A stretch of DNA of 64,000 nt from RDXT01 sp033762375 (GTDB lineage Bacteria; Bacteroidota; Bacteroidia; J057). The stretch spans positions 496,001-560,000 of the forward strand of contig JANRLQ010000026.1 in assembly GCA_033762375.1 (NCBI GenBank), written 5' to 3'. The position numbers and the translations under genes were made by a program. Below, in pieces: positions 34,849 to 42,573 of the stretch (positions are counted from its first letter, which is position 1; each line of letters starts with the position of its first letter). Below the pieces are notes generated by a model, which saw only the letters and a program-made list of their open reading frames with translations, was not told where the DNA came from and ran no database searches.

Positions 34849-36279
34849 TTATTCTGTCCGCAGTCCGTACACAATGCCGGCTCCCACACCAGTCGAGTAC
34901 AGACGCTTGTTGAGTGCATCAAGTCCTTTGATACGCTGTAGGCCCTGCTGCGCATGTGCTTCCATGAGGATAGAAAGTTGCCGGCTGACCTTGATTTCCA
35001 GGCCCAATGCAGCATTCACATTAGCCGGATAGGTATTGAGGGTATGCGAGTTGTCCACAGACCGGAGCTGCCGGGGAGCACTGGCGATGGCATCTGCATT
35101 AGGGGGAGCATTGGGGTCAAAGTGTTTGACCTCCTCCCGCAAGCTCAGCAAGGTCGCCATGCCAGCCTGGGCGTATACCGAGACAGCCTGCTTGGAGGGA
35201 AACCGGTACCGGATAGACAGGGGTATCTCGATCCCCTCGATCATACCATCTACAGCATTCAGGTAGGGACGGTCCAGTACGACATAGTATTCGTGGCTGA
35301 AGGATCGCGAGCTCCACCCCAGTCCTGAGATTACCTCCACCTGCTTATTGATAGGAATCTCCAGTCGCAGCGCAGCCAATACTCCGGGTCTGGCCGGCCC
35401 GCTGAGTTCTACCCGCGTAGGTGAAATACCAGCCCATACCCCGAGCCTGAATGGACGCGACCTGCGCGACCGTACAGGGGATTTCCCGGCAGCGGCCGGC
35501 TGAAGTTCAGGCACTACCGGAGCCGCCAGGGCGTACGTTATATCAGGCATAGGTGCCACGAGTGGTGGCTGTCCGGCGTGTGAGGTGTCGGGAGACAGCG
35601 GTGGAGCAGGTGTTTCGTTGGTCAGAGACGCAGCGGCAGCCGTAAAAAGGGTGGATTGCGGTCGGCCTGTCATCAGGTCCGCAGTATAAGGATGAGTCTG
35701 TGTCACGACAGGAGCAGGTACGGAGACTGACGCTACACCGTGCAGTGGATGTGGGTTACGCACCAGAATCCCGATCCGACTCAGCAGGAGCAGCCCCAGG
35801 CAGGCTGCTACCAGTGCATAGGAGATCTTGCGGGGCAGCAGTCCGGGCCGCCGGAGACCTTCAGCCTGAAGGCGAGCCTCCATTTTATGCCAGTCACGTG
35901 CCCGGTACGTCATGCGGTAAGCCCTGATCCGGCTGCTGAGGGTCTCGTCAAAGGGCACATCAAGCCAGTCATTCATGGACTCCCAGTCGGCGGGTGCGTA
36001 CGCGATCCGGTGGTTTTCCAGCTTTTGCCGGACCAGATCCTCTGTGGCCTGTTGGTCGAGCTCAGTCCGTAGGCGATCCCAGTCGTCCGGATCAGGCGAC
36101 AGGGAGAGGTCTTCCAGCTTATACATCAGGAGGTCATCCAGGGGGACAGCAGGTGCCAGGTCTGCCAGCGCATCCTCATGCAGCCGCAGCTCCAGCTCGT
36201 GCCAGTCATCCGGGGGCTCCTCCCAGTTTGCCTGTGCTAATTTTTTCCGAAACGCCTCATCAAGGTAATGCTCATGCAT
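34849..36279 (-). CDS. Anti-sigma factor predicted to span both membranes (Dma-like)
   Basis: 476 residues. The N-terminal cytoplasmic region (1-150) has four degenerate tryptophan-centred repeats, with W at about 26, 67, 99 and 130 in DDW..L/ADW..M/RDW..M contexts. One inner-membrane span follows at about 154-173 (YALVAACLGLLLLSRIGIL), then a Pro/Thr/Ala-rich periplasmic linker to about 280, then a PorT-like outer-membrane beta-barrel (FRLGVWAGISPTRVEL ... STGVGAGIVYGLRTE). This matches the dual-membrane-spanning anti-sigma (Dma) architecture reported in Bacteroides. The ATG at 36279 overlaps the sigma gene's stop by eight bases, supporting it as the partner of that sigma factor. Confidence 0.85.
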   Translation of the reverse strand: MHEHYLDEAFRKKLAQANWEEPPDDWHELELRLHEDALADLAPAVPLDDLLMYKLEDLSLSPDPDDWDRLRTELDQQATEDLVRQKLENHRIAYAPADWESMNDWLDVPFDETLSSRIRAYRMTYRARDWHKMEARLQAEGLRRPGLLPRKISYALVAACLGLLLLSRIGILVRNPHPLHGVASVSVPAPVVTQTHPYTADLMTGRPQSTLFTAAAASLTNETPAPPLSPDTSHAGQPPLVAPMPDITYALAAPVVPELQPAAAGKSPVRSRRSRPFRLGVWAGISPTRVELSGPARPGVLAALRLEIPINKQVEVISGLGWSSRSFSHEYYVVLDRPYLNAVDGMIEGIEIPLSIRYRFPSKQAVSVYAQAGMATLLSLREEVKHFDPNAPPNADAIASAPRQLRSVDNSHTLNTYPANVNAALGLEIKVSRQLSILMEAHAQQGLQRIKGLDALNKRLYSTGVGAGIVYGLRTE

Positions 36280-36844
36280 ATTTTCCACCTTCTGCTTTGT
36301 TGACGACCCTGGAGGAGAGGATCATTTGTTGCAATTTCAGCCTGGCTTTAGCCAGGTTTGACTTCGATGTGCCCTCCGTGATCCCGAGTGTATCGCCGAT
36401 TTCCTTATGTGAATATCCCTCGATCACATACAGGTTGAATACGACCCGGTATGCTGGCGAGAGTCGCTGGACCATCCCCAGGATCTCCTGTGCGCTCATG
36501 TCAGCGACGATGTCCTGGGCATCAAGTTCATGTACTGCATGGTTGATTTCGACCATCGTAGGGCGCTTGGCGGTCTTGCGATAGTGATCTATCGCAGTGT
36601 TGACCATGATACGCCGTATCCAGGCACCCAGATTGGTCCCCCGCGTAAATTTGTCCAGGCTCTTGAAAACCTTGATAAAGCCTTCATGGAGTACATCACG
36701 GGCTTCCTCACGGTCATTCGTGTATCGCATACATACCACCATCATGTTGCCGTAGTACCGCTCGTACAGCAACTTCTGGTAGATACGCCCGCCCTTGATG
36801 CAGCCTTCTACAATTTCATCTTCCTGGTAATCAAACGCTCTCAT
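36272..36844 (-). CDS. ECF RNA polymerase sigma factor
   Basis: 190 residues. Region 2: YERYYGNMMVVCMRYTNDREEARDVLHEGFIKVFKSLDKF and GAWIRRIMVNTAIDHYRK (-10 recognition). Region 4: LSPAYRVVFNLYVIEGYSHKEIGDTLGITEGTSKSNLAKAR. Translationally coupled to the predicted dual-membrane anti-sigma downstream. The palindrome at 36920-36941 lies 75 bases upstream and may be involved in its control. Confidence 0.95.
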   Translation of the reverse strand: MRAFDYQEDEIVEGCIKGGRIYQKLLYERYYGNMMVVCMRYTNDREEARDVLHEGFIKVFKSLDKFTRGTNLGAWIRRIMVNTAIDHYRKTAKRPTMVEINHAVHELDAQDIVADMSAQEILGMVQRLSPAYRVVFNLYVIEGYSHKEIGDTLGITEGTSKSNLAKARLKLQQMILSSRVVNKAEGGKYA

Positions 36845-37282
36845 GGGTTAGTCTCTGATGGTAACGATGGGTGGTAAAAACACGTTGCCTGCGGATGACC
36901 TGAATATAGCCCCAACATAATGTATTATATGGTAAATACATCTGTCATTTTTTTTACCCTACAAAAACACACGCCTCCGCGTGTGAAGACTACGCCGGAG
37001 CACAAAACGCTGCATGGGCTGATCTGCCGGGTGAAGAAAAATCCGTTGCGCAGGCAGCAGATGCGGGTCAGCCTTTTTTTCGGACATGTAAAGATTTTTC
37101 TTCAGGGGTTTTTAGGGCAGGCCTATGGATTTTAGCACTTATTCCGTAAATTGCCATGTATTGGGTCCCCGTTTTTAAGTGCGATCATTGGTAAACTGGT
37201 AATTTTTATCTAAGTTAATGATAAGTACACGAAGACGGCGCACATTACACCCAGGACCTAATTCAGGAAAGGAAAACCGTAC
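36845..37282. other. 438-base intergenic region upstream of sigma gene and recQ
   Basis: Between divergent genes. It contains a dyad ATGTATT-(8)-AATACAT at 36920-36941, a perfect seven-base-pair hairpin CACACGC-CTCC-GCGTGTG at 36968-36985 and AT-rich text near 37180-37225. A 71-codon frame at 36920-37135 looks spurious. Promoters for both genes must be here, but no strong TAnnTTTG site stands out. Confidence 0.6.
36920..36941. promoter_or_regulatory. Inverted repeat upstream of ECF sigma gene
   Basis: ATGTATT, eight bases, AATACAT. Includes a copy of the motif AATGTATTAT also found at 21771 and 33891. Confidence 0.35.
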
Positions 37283-39493
37283 ATGTCAACCACCAGCATA
37301 AACAAGCCTGCCACTATTGGCGATCAAGAACTTACGCAGGCACTCAGAAAATATTTCGGCTATGATACATTCAGAGGTACGCAGGAGAATGTAATCAAAA
37401 ACATCCTCAACGGCCACAATACCTTTGTCATCATGCCTACTGGTGCTGGTAAGTCCCTCTGCTATCAGTTGCCCGCCGTGCTGATGGAGGGTACAGCACT
37501 GGTCATCTCTCCTCTGATTGCCCTGATGAAAAATCAGGTGGACCAGCTTCAGGCCTTTGGTATAGAGGCTGGATTTCTCAACTCCAGCATGAATCGGGCG
37601 GACTACGAAGCCGTAAAACAAAAGGTACTCAGCCGCAAGCTCAAGCTCCTCTATGTAGCGCCTGAGTCGCTGGTCAAGGAAGAGTTTATTGATTTTCTCC
37701 AGCAGGCTCGTGTCAGCTTTATGGCAGTAGATGAGGCGCATTGTATCTCGGAGTGGGGGCATGATTTCCGGCCGGAGTATCGCCGTATCCGGGAGATGTT
37801 CACCCACCTGGGTCATATACCGATCATCGCCCTGACAGCAACTGCTACGCCCAAGGTGCGGATAGACATCATGCAGAATCTGCATATCGAGAATGCCGAT
37901 ATATTCCTTACCAGTTTCAACCGGCACAATCTCTACTACGAAATCCGCCCCAAGGTCAGCCCCAGTCATGCGATCACGGAGATCATCAAGTATGTGCGCC
38001 TGCACGCAGGCAAGTCAGGTATCATCTACTGCCTGAGCCGCCGCAAGGTGGAAGAAATCTCCGAAGTCCTGAATGTGAACGGAATCAAGGCAGTGCCCTA
38101 CCATGCAGGCCTTGACTCAGCTAAGCGGAGCCTGCATCAGGACATGTTTCTGAATGAAGATGTCCACGTAGTGGTGGCTACCATTGCCTTTGGGATGGGG
38201 ATAGACAAGCCGGATGTCCGGTTTGTGATCCATAATGATGTCCCCAAGAGCATCGAAAGTTACTACCAGGAGACAGGCCGTGCGGGTCGTGATGGGCTGG
38301 AAGGTAACTGTATCCTGTTTTATGACTTCAATGATATTGTGAAGCTGGAGAAGTTTATGAAGGACAAGCCCGTGAGTGAACGGGAGTCCGGACGCCTGCT
38401 TCTGTATGAGATGGCGGCTTTTGCGGAGTCTGGCGCATGCCGCCGCAAGATGATGCTGCACTACTTTGGGGAGCATTTTGAGCAGGAGCGCTGCAACCAT
38501 ATGTGTGACAACTGCCGCCACCCCAAAGAAACCTTCGAGGCACAGGAGCTGGCCATCATGGCCCTGACCAGTGTACGGGAGTCTGGCGGTAAGTATGGTG
38601 TCTCGCACCTCATACATGTACTGAGAGGTACTGCCAACCAGCAGGTGATCCTCAACGAGCATGACAAGCTGACCGTCTTTGGCAAGGGGGGGAACCTGGA
38701 TGACCGCACCTGGAAGTCTATCTTCAGCCAGCTCATCATCAATGACTATCTCGAAAAGGATATAGACGACTACGGCGTCATCAAGCTCTCCGAGAAGGGA
38801 CATGCCTTCCTGTCAGCACCAGCCCCCATTCACCTGATCCGCTTCCAGGATCATGAGCAGATCGCCCGGCAGGCCCAGACGCAGGTCGAGGACTACAAAA
38901 CGTATGATACCGTACTCTTTGACCGGCTCAAAATACTCTGCCGAAAGCTGGCCAAAGAAAAAAATATCCCGCCCTATGTGATCTTTCAGGACCCGTCCCT
39001 GGAAGACATGGCTACCAAGTACCCGACGACCATGACGGAGTTTCTCAACATTACCGGCGTCGGGCAAGGAAAAGCTCAGAAGTTTGGCGTACCCTTTATC
39101 AAACTTATCCAGGACTATGTCGAGGCCAACAATATCGAGCGGACAACCGATCTCGTGGTCAAAACAGCGGCCCGAAAGTCTATGAACAAGCTTTTTATCA
39201 TACAGCACATTGATCGTCGGACCCCGCTCGATCAAATCGCTACGATCAAAGGCATGGAGTTTGAAGAGCTGCTGGAGAATATCGAGCAAATTGTCTTCTC
39301 AGGTACCCGGATCAATATTGACTACTTTATTGAGGACCGGATAGACGAAGACAAGGTGGAAGATATCTTTGACTACTTCATGCATGCTGCCTCACCGGAT
39401 CTTGACACTGCTGAGCGGGAGCTGGGCGGCGAGTACACACGCGAGGATATCCAACTCGTACGCATTAAATTTATTTCTGAAGTAGGGAACTGA
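37283..39493 (+). CDS. recQ: ATP-dependent DNA helicase RecQ
   Basis: 736 residues, slightly longer than Escherichia coli RecQ. Superfamily 2 motifs: Walker A MPTGAGKSLCYQLP, DEAH box VDEAHCISEWGHDFRPEYRRI, motif III LTATATPKVR, motif VI QETGRAGRDG. The zinc-binding domain has four cysteines (ACRRKMML, ERCNHMCDNC), then RQC winged helix and an HRDC domain. The final ~100 residues extend beyond HRDC, as is common in Bacteroidota RecQ. Role: fork repair and recombination. Confidence 0.97.
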   Translation: MSTTSINKPATIGDQELTQALRKYFGYDTFRGTQENVIKNILNGHNTFVIMPTGAGKSLCYQLPAVLMEGTALVISPLIALMKNQVDQLQAFGIEAGFLNSSMNRADYEAVKQKVLSRKLKLLYVAPESLVKEEFIDFLQQARVSFMAVDEAHCISEWGHDFRPEYRRIREMFTHLGHIPIIALTATATPKVRIDIMQNLHIENADIFLTSFNRHNLYYEIRPKVSPSHAITEIIKYVRLHAGKSGIIYCLSRRKVEEISEVLNVNGIKAVPYHAGLDSAKRSLHQDMFLNEDVHVVVATIAFGMGIDKPDVRFVIHNDVPKSIESYYQETGRAGRDGLEGNCILFYDFNDIVKLEKFMKDKPVSERESGRLLLYEMAAFAESGACRRKMMLHYFGEHFEQERCNHMCDNCRHPKETFEAQELAIMALTSVRESGGKYGVSHLIHVLRGTANQQVILNEHDKLTVFGKGGNLDDRTWKSIFSQLIINDYLEKDIDDYGVIKLSEKGHAFLSAPAPIHLIRFQDHEQIARQAQTQVEDYKTYDTVLFDRLKILCRKLAKEKNIPPYVIFQDPSLEDMATKYPTTMTEFLNITGVGQGKAQKFGVPFIKLIQDYVEANNIERTTDLVVKTAARKSMNKLFIIQHIDRRTPLDQIATIKGMEFEELLENIEQIVFSGTRINIDYFIEDRIDEDKVEDIFDYFMHAASPDLDTAERELGGEYTREDIQLVRIKFISEVGN

Positions 39494-39574
39494 TTCAGGA
39501 TAAATCCGCAACTTTGTAACATACTTGGTCGGACAGACCAGGAACTGACCATTACACACTGATTTTTATTTCAG

Positions 39575-40129
39575 ATGGACCTTATCAAGGAACTCGACAC
39601 CCTCGAAGACCTCTATTATGGTGAATGGGAGGAGGATAAACCTACCCTTATCAACGCACTCATTGATCTCCATATAAATCTGGCTGCTGACTCAGATACC
39701 TTCAACCGTTTTCTGATGCAGACAGCCGAACGTTTTGGGGGGGCTTATATTCCGTATCTGTTTTGGGATAAGCTGGCAGCTTTTCTTCAGAATCCATACG
39801 AGCGTACCTGGCTGCAGGAGCTGATCAACAAGTTTGTTTTTTCAGCTTTTGATGATGAGGAGCAGCACATGATGAAACCGATGCTTGTGGTGTACATTGC
39901 CCGTGAGCGCCGGTTTGAGCTGGACAAAATCCATGCATTGTACCTGGAAAAGTCTCATCCGCAGGTGCAGGAGTACTTTACCAAGCTGATCCAGTTTGTA
40001 GACCGGAACCAGAAAGCGACAGAGATGTACTGCGACAAGTTTGATTTGCTCAAGGACATGATGCCAAACTTTGATCTGCTCAATCTCCCGATCACCCAGC
40101 TCCGCGATAAGCTCAAGGAGATTCTCTGA
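39575..40129 (+). CDS. Hypothetical all-helical protein
   Basis: 184 residues, not recognised. Soluble, predicted all-alpha, with many aromatic and charged residues (LYYGEWEEDKPTLINALIDLH, AERRFELDKIHALYLEK-like text, MYCDKFDLLKDMMP). No signal or span. It lies 81 bases after recQ on the same strand and has its own terminator at 40154-40182, so it may be expressed with recQ. Function unknown. Confidence 0.78.
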   Translation: MDLIKELDTLEDLYYGEWEEDKPTLINALIDLHINLAADSDTFNRFLMQTAERFGGAYIPYLFWDKLAAFLQNPYERTWLQELINKFVFSAFDDEEQHMMKPMLVVYIARERRFELDKIHALYLEKSHPQVQEYFTKLIQFVDRNQKATEMYCDKFDLLKDMMPNFDLLNLPITQLRDKLKEIL

Positions 40130-40153
40130 TCTGTTTCCCGGTACAATACACCC

Positions 40154-40182
40154 TGCCAGCCCATACCCGGGCTGGCATTTTT
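40154..40182 (+). terminator. Intrinsic terminator
   Basis: TGCCAGCCC pairs with GGGCTGGCA around a six-base loop, followed by TTTTT. Confidence 0.85.
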
Positions 40183-40269
40183 GTTGGCGGCGGGAGGAGC
40201 GGATGTAATAATCCGGCTCAATAAGATAAAAAATCAGCTACGGGAGGGTGTATCTTTAGAGGCCAGTAA

Positions 40270-40827
40270 ATGTTTGATATGTCGCACGTACCTGATCGCA
40301 CAACCGATAGTGTATGGGTTACCCATGCCGGATGGACCGAGGTCCTCAAGGGAGAGTTAGCGGGTTTTGTCGGAGCCGGGGGCCGGCTGCATTATGACAA
40401 AATTACGGAGCTGGATTTGAGTGGTTACCCGGTCAGGAGCCTGGAGCCTCTGCTTCAGATGCGGGCACTTGAGGTGGTGCATATCAGCGGTACACAAGTG
40501 ACGGACCTTAGCCCCCTGGCTACCTTGCCACGTTTGCAGGAACTCCACGCTACTTTTTGCAAACTGAACCTCATGAAAGGCTGGGAGGGCCTGACGGGGT
40601 TGCGGGTACTGGATATCTCATACCCGGTGGATCCGCCAGCTGATCTCACCTGGGTGCCTCAGTTGCACCTGCATGAATTTTACTGTAATGCCTGCGAACT
40701 CTCCAGCCCGGAGATTCTGATGCAACTGGGCCGGCTGGAAGTCCTCTCGCTGCACTTCAATCCTATCCCCAAACACAAGCTGATCCAACTGGCACGGGCG
40801 CTGCCACAGTGTCATATCTTGTGTTGA
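40270..40827 (+). CDS. Leucine-rich-repeat protein
   Basis: 185 residues. After ~35 residues come about five leucine-rich repeats of 22-24 residues: ITELDLSGYPVRSLEPLLQM, LEVVHISGTQVTDLSPLATL, LQELHATFCKLNLMKGWEGL, LRVLDISYP and LEVLSLHFNPIPKHKLIQL. No signal peptide, so it is cytosolic and a protein-binding role is likely. An alternative ATG lies at 40279. The partner is unknown. Confidence 0.8.
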   Translation: MFDMSHVPDRTTDSVWVTHAGWTEVLKGELAGFVGAGGRLHYDKITELDLSGYPVRSLEPLLQMRALEVVHISGTQVTDLSPLATLPRLQELHATFCKLNLMKGWEGLTGLRVLDISYPVDPPADLTWVPQLHLHEFYCNACELSSPEILMQLGRLEVLSLHFNPIPKHKLIQLARALPQCHILC

Positions 40828-40838
40828 GTGGAATTATC

Positions 40839-41207
40839 TCAGGCTGCGTCTCCCAGACGCTCAAACTCGGCATCCCCCCAGAAGTCCTCAAGCCGGTAAA
40901 AATTGCGGATTTCCTGCTGGAAAATGTGGACAACAATATTACCGTAGTCCAGTAGTATCCATTGTCCTGCCTGATACCCCTCCAGGCATACAGGTTTTTC
41001 CCCGATCTCCTGCATAAACTTGGAGACCGAGTCAGCCAGGGCCTGCACGTGCCGGTCAGATGTGCCGGTGCAGATCACAAAAAAATCAGTAAAGGAGCCG
41101 CCTGCCTTACGAAGGTCCATCCGTACGATGTCGCGGCCTTTTATTTCACTCAGACCCTTGATCGCCCGGTCTGAGAGGGCTTGTGCAGTTAATAAGGTTT
41201 TCTTCAT
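40839..41207 (-). CDS. rsfS: Ribosomal silencing factor RsfS
   Basis: 122 residues. Conserved RsfS/Iojap motifs: DIVRMDLRKAGGSFTDFFVICTGTSDRHVQALADSV, GYQAGQWILLDYGNIVVHIF and FYRLEDFWGDAE. Binds uL14 on the large subunit and blocks subunit joining when nutrients are scarce. Divergent from queA with 72 bases between the starts. Confidence 0.96.
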   Translation of the reverse strand: MKKTLLTAQALSDRAIKGLSEIKGRDIVRMDLRKAGGSFTDFFVICTGTSDRHVQALADSVSKFMQEIGEKPVCLEGYQAGQWILLDYGNIVVHIFQQEIRNFYRLEDFWGDAEFERLGDAA

Positions 41208-41279
41208 TCAGTCTTGTAAGGCACAACGTATTGATTACAGTTGTTAATTTAAGGTGTTTTTTGCTAAGGATCAACTCAC

Positions 41280-42515
41280 ATGTCTGCCACGCCCGATTTT
41301 CTGACAGATGTCCGCTTGTCTGACTATGCCTACGATCTGCCCCCTGAGCAGATAGCGGAGGCTCCGTTGGCTGTCCGTGACCAGGCCCGGATGCTCGTCT
41401 TCCGCAAAGGTACGATCTCTCATCGGGTTTTCCATGACATACCCACAGAGCTTCCCCCGGATACCCTTCTCGTAGGGAATGATACGAAAGTCATCCATGC
41501 CCGGTTGTACTTTTGGCGTGAGAGCGGCGCCAAAATCGAAATTTTGCTCCTCCTCCCACAGGCACCAGCAGCTGTGGATGCATCTATGGCGGCCACTGGC
41601 ACTTGTACCTGGCGCTGCATCATCGGCAATAAAAAAAAATGGAAACCAGATGAGACCCTCTCCCTCACAAGCACGGCAGCGGGTCACCCCCTGCACCTGA
41701 CGGCGCACCTTACAGACAGAGAAGAGCAGGTGGTGCGGTTTACGTGGACACCCGCCGATATGTCTTTTGCTGCGGTCGTGGAGGTCCTGGGCAAACTCCC
41801 GCTCCCGCCTTATATCTCCCGCGAGGCAGCTCCCGAGGACGAGATACGCTACCAGACAGTATATGCCCGCCAGGCAGGCGCGGTGGCGGCGCCTACTGCC
41901 GGTCTGCACATGACGGAGGCGGTCCTGACCCGGCTCCGGGAGACAGGTACCCGCCAGCTCTGGGTCACCCTGCATGTGAGTGCAGGTACTTTTTTGCCGG
42001 TCAAACATGACCAGGTTGTGGCGCATGACATGCATGCTGAGCAGATGGTAGTGACAAGGGATGCACTGGTGTCCCTGCTGGACCATATAGGGCCGGTTAT
42101 CCCGATCGGTACTACTTCACTGCGATGGCTGGAGAGTTTATACTGGTTGGGCGTGAGCCTGTGCCAGGGATATCACCCGGATGCTGATACACCCTTTTGT
42201 GTCGCTAAACTCCTGCCCTACGAGGCCACCGCTGATGCCCTGCCGGATCGCCGGAAAGCCCTGCAAGCAGTACGCACCTATATGGATACGCATCAAAAAG
42301 AGCAAATAACAGGCGAAACCCGGATCCTGATTATGCCCGGGTATACCTTCAGGATGGTCACGGGACTGATCACCAATTTTCATATGCCCGAGACCACGCT
42401 TATTCTGCTGGTTGCGGCCCTGTTGGGGCCGGCCTGGCGGCAGGTATATGAGGAAGCCCTGCGCGAGGGGTACCGATTCCTGAGCTATGGAGACAGCTCT
42501 CTCCTGCTGCCTTGA
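41280..42515 (+). CDS. queA: S-adenosylmethionine:tRNA ribosyltransferase-isomerase
   Basis: 411 residues, a normal-to-long QueA. Motifs: YDLPPEQIAEAPLAVRDQARML, KLPLPPYISREAAPEDEIRYQTVYA, GAVAAPTAGLHMTEAVL, VTLHVSAGTFLPVKHDQV, IPIGTTSLRWLES and TNFHMPETTLILLVAALLG. Adds the cyclopentene precursor from SAM to preQ1 in GUN-anticodon tRNAs, including the tRNA-Asn of the kind encoded at 21103. No Tgt gene is adjacent. Confidence 0.96.
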   Translation: MSATPDFLTDVRLSDYAYDLPPEQIAEAPLAVRDQARMLVFRKGTISHRVFHDIPTELPPDTLLVGNDTKVIHARLYFWRESGAKIEILLLLPQAPAAVDASMAATGTCTWRCIIGNKKKWKPDETLSLTSTAAGHPLHLTAHLTDREEQVVRFTWTPADMSFAAVVEVLGKLPLPPYISREAAPEDEIRYQTVYARQAGAVAAPTAGLHMTEAVLTRLRETGTRQLWVTLHVSAGTFLPVKHDQVVAHDMHAEQMVVTRDALVSLLDHIGPVIPIGTTSLRWLESLYWLGVSLCQGYHPDADTPFCVAKLLPYEATADALPDRRKALQAVRTYMDTHQKEQITGETRILIMPGYTFRMVTGLITNFHMPETTLILLVAALLGPAWRQVYEEALREGYRFLSYGDSSLLLP

Positions 42516-42573
42516 CGAGCCTCCCACATCTGTAGTACTTTCTTTTTTTTCACTCAATCATACCCCTTCACGC

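Noticed and set aside
36920..37135. 71-codon plus-strand frame in the gap before recQ
   Set aside because: Covers a dyad and a hairpin, shows no domain, signal or convincing coding pattern; more likely regulatory DNA.
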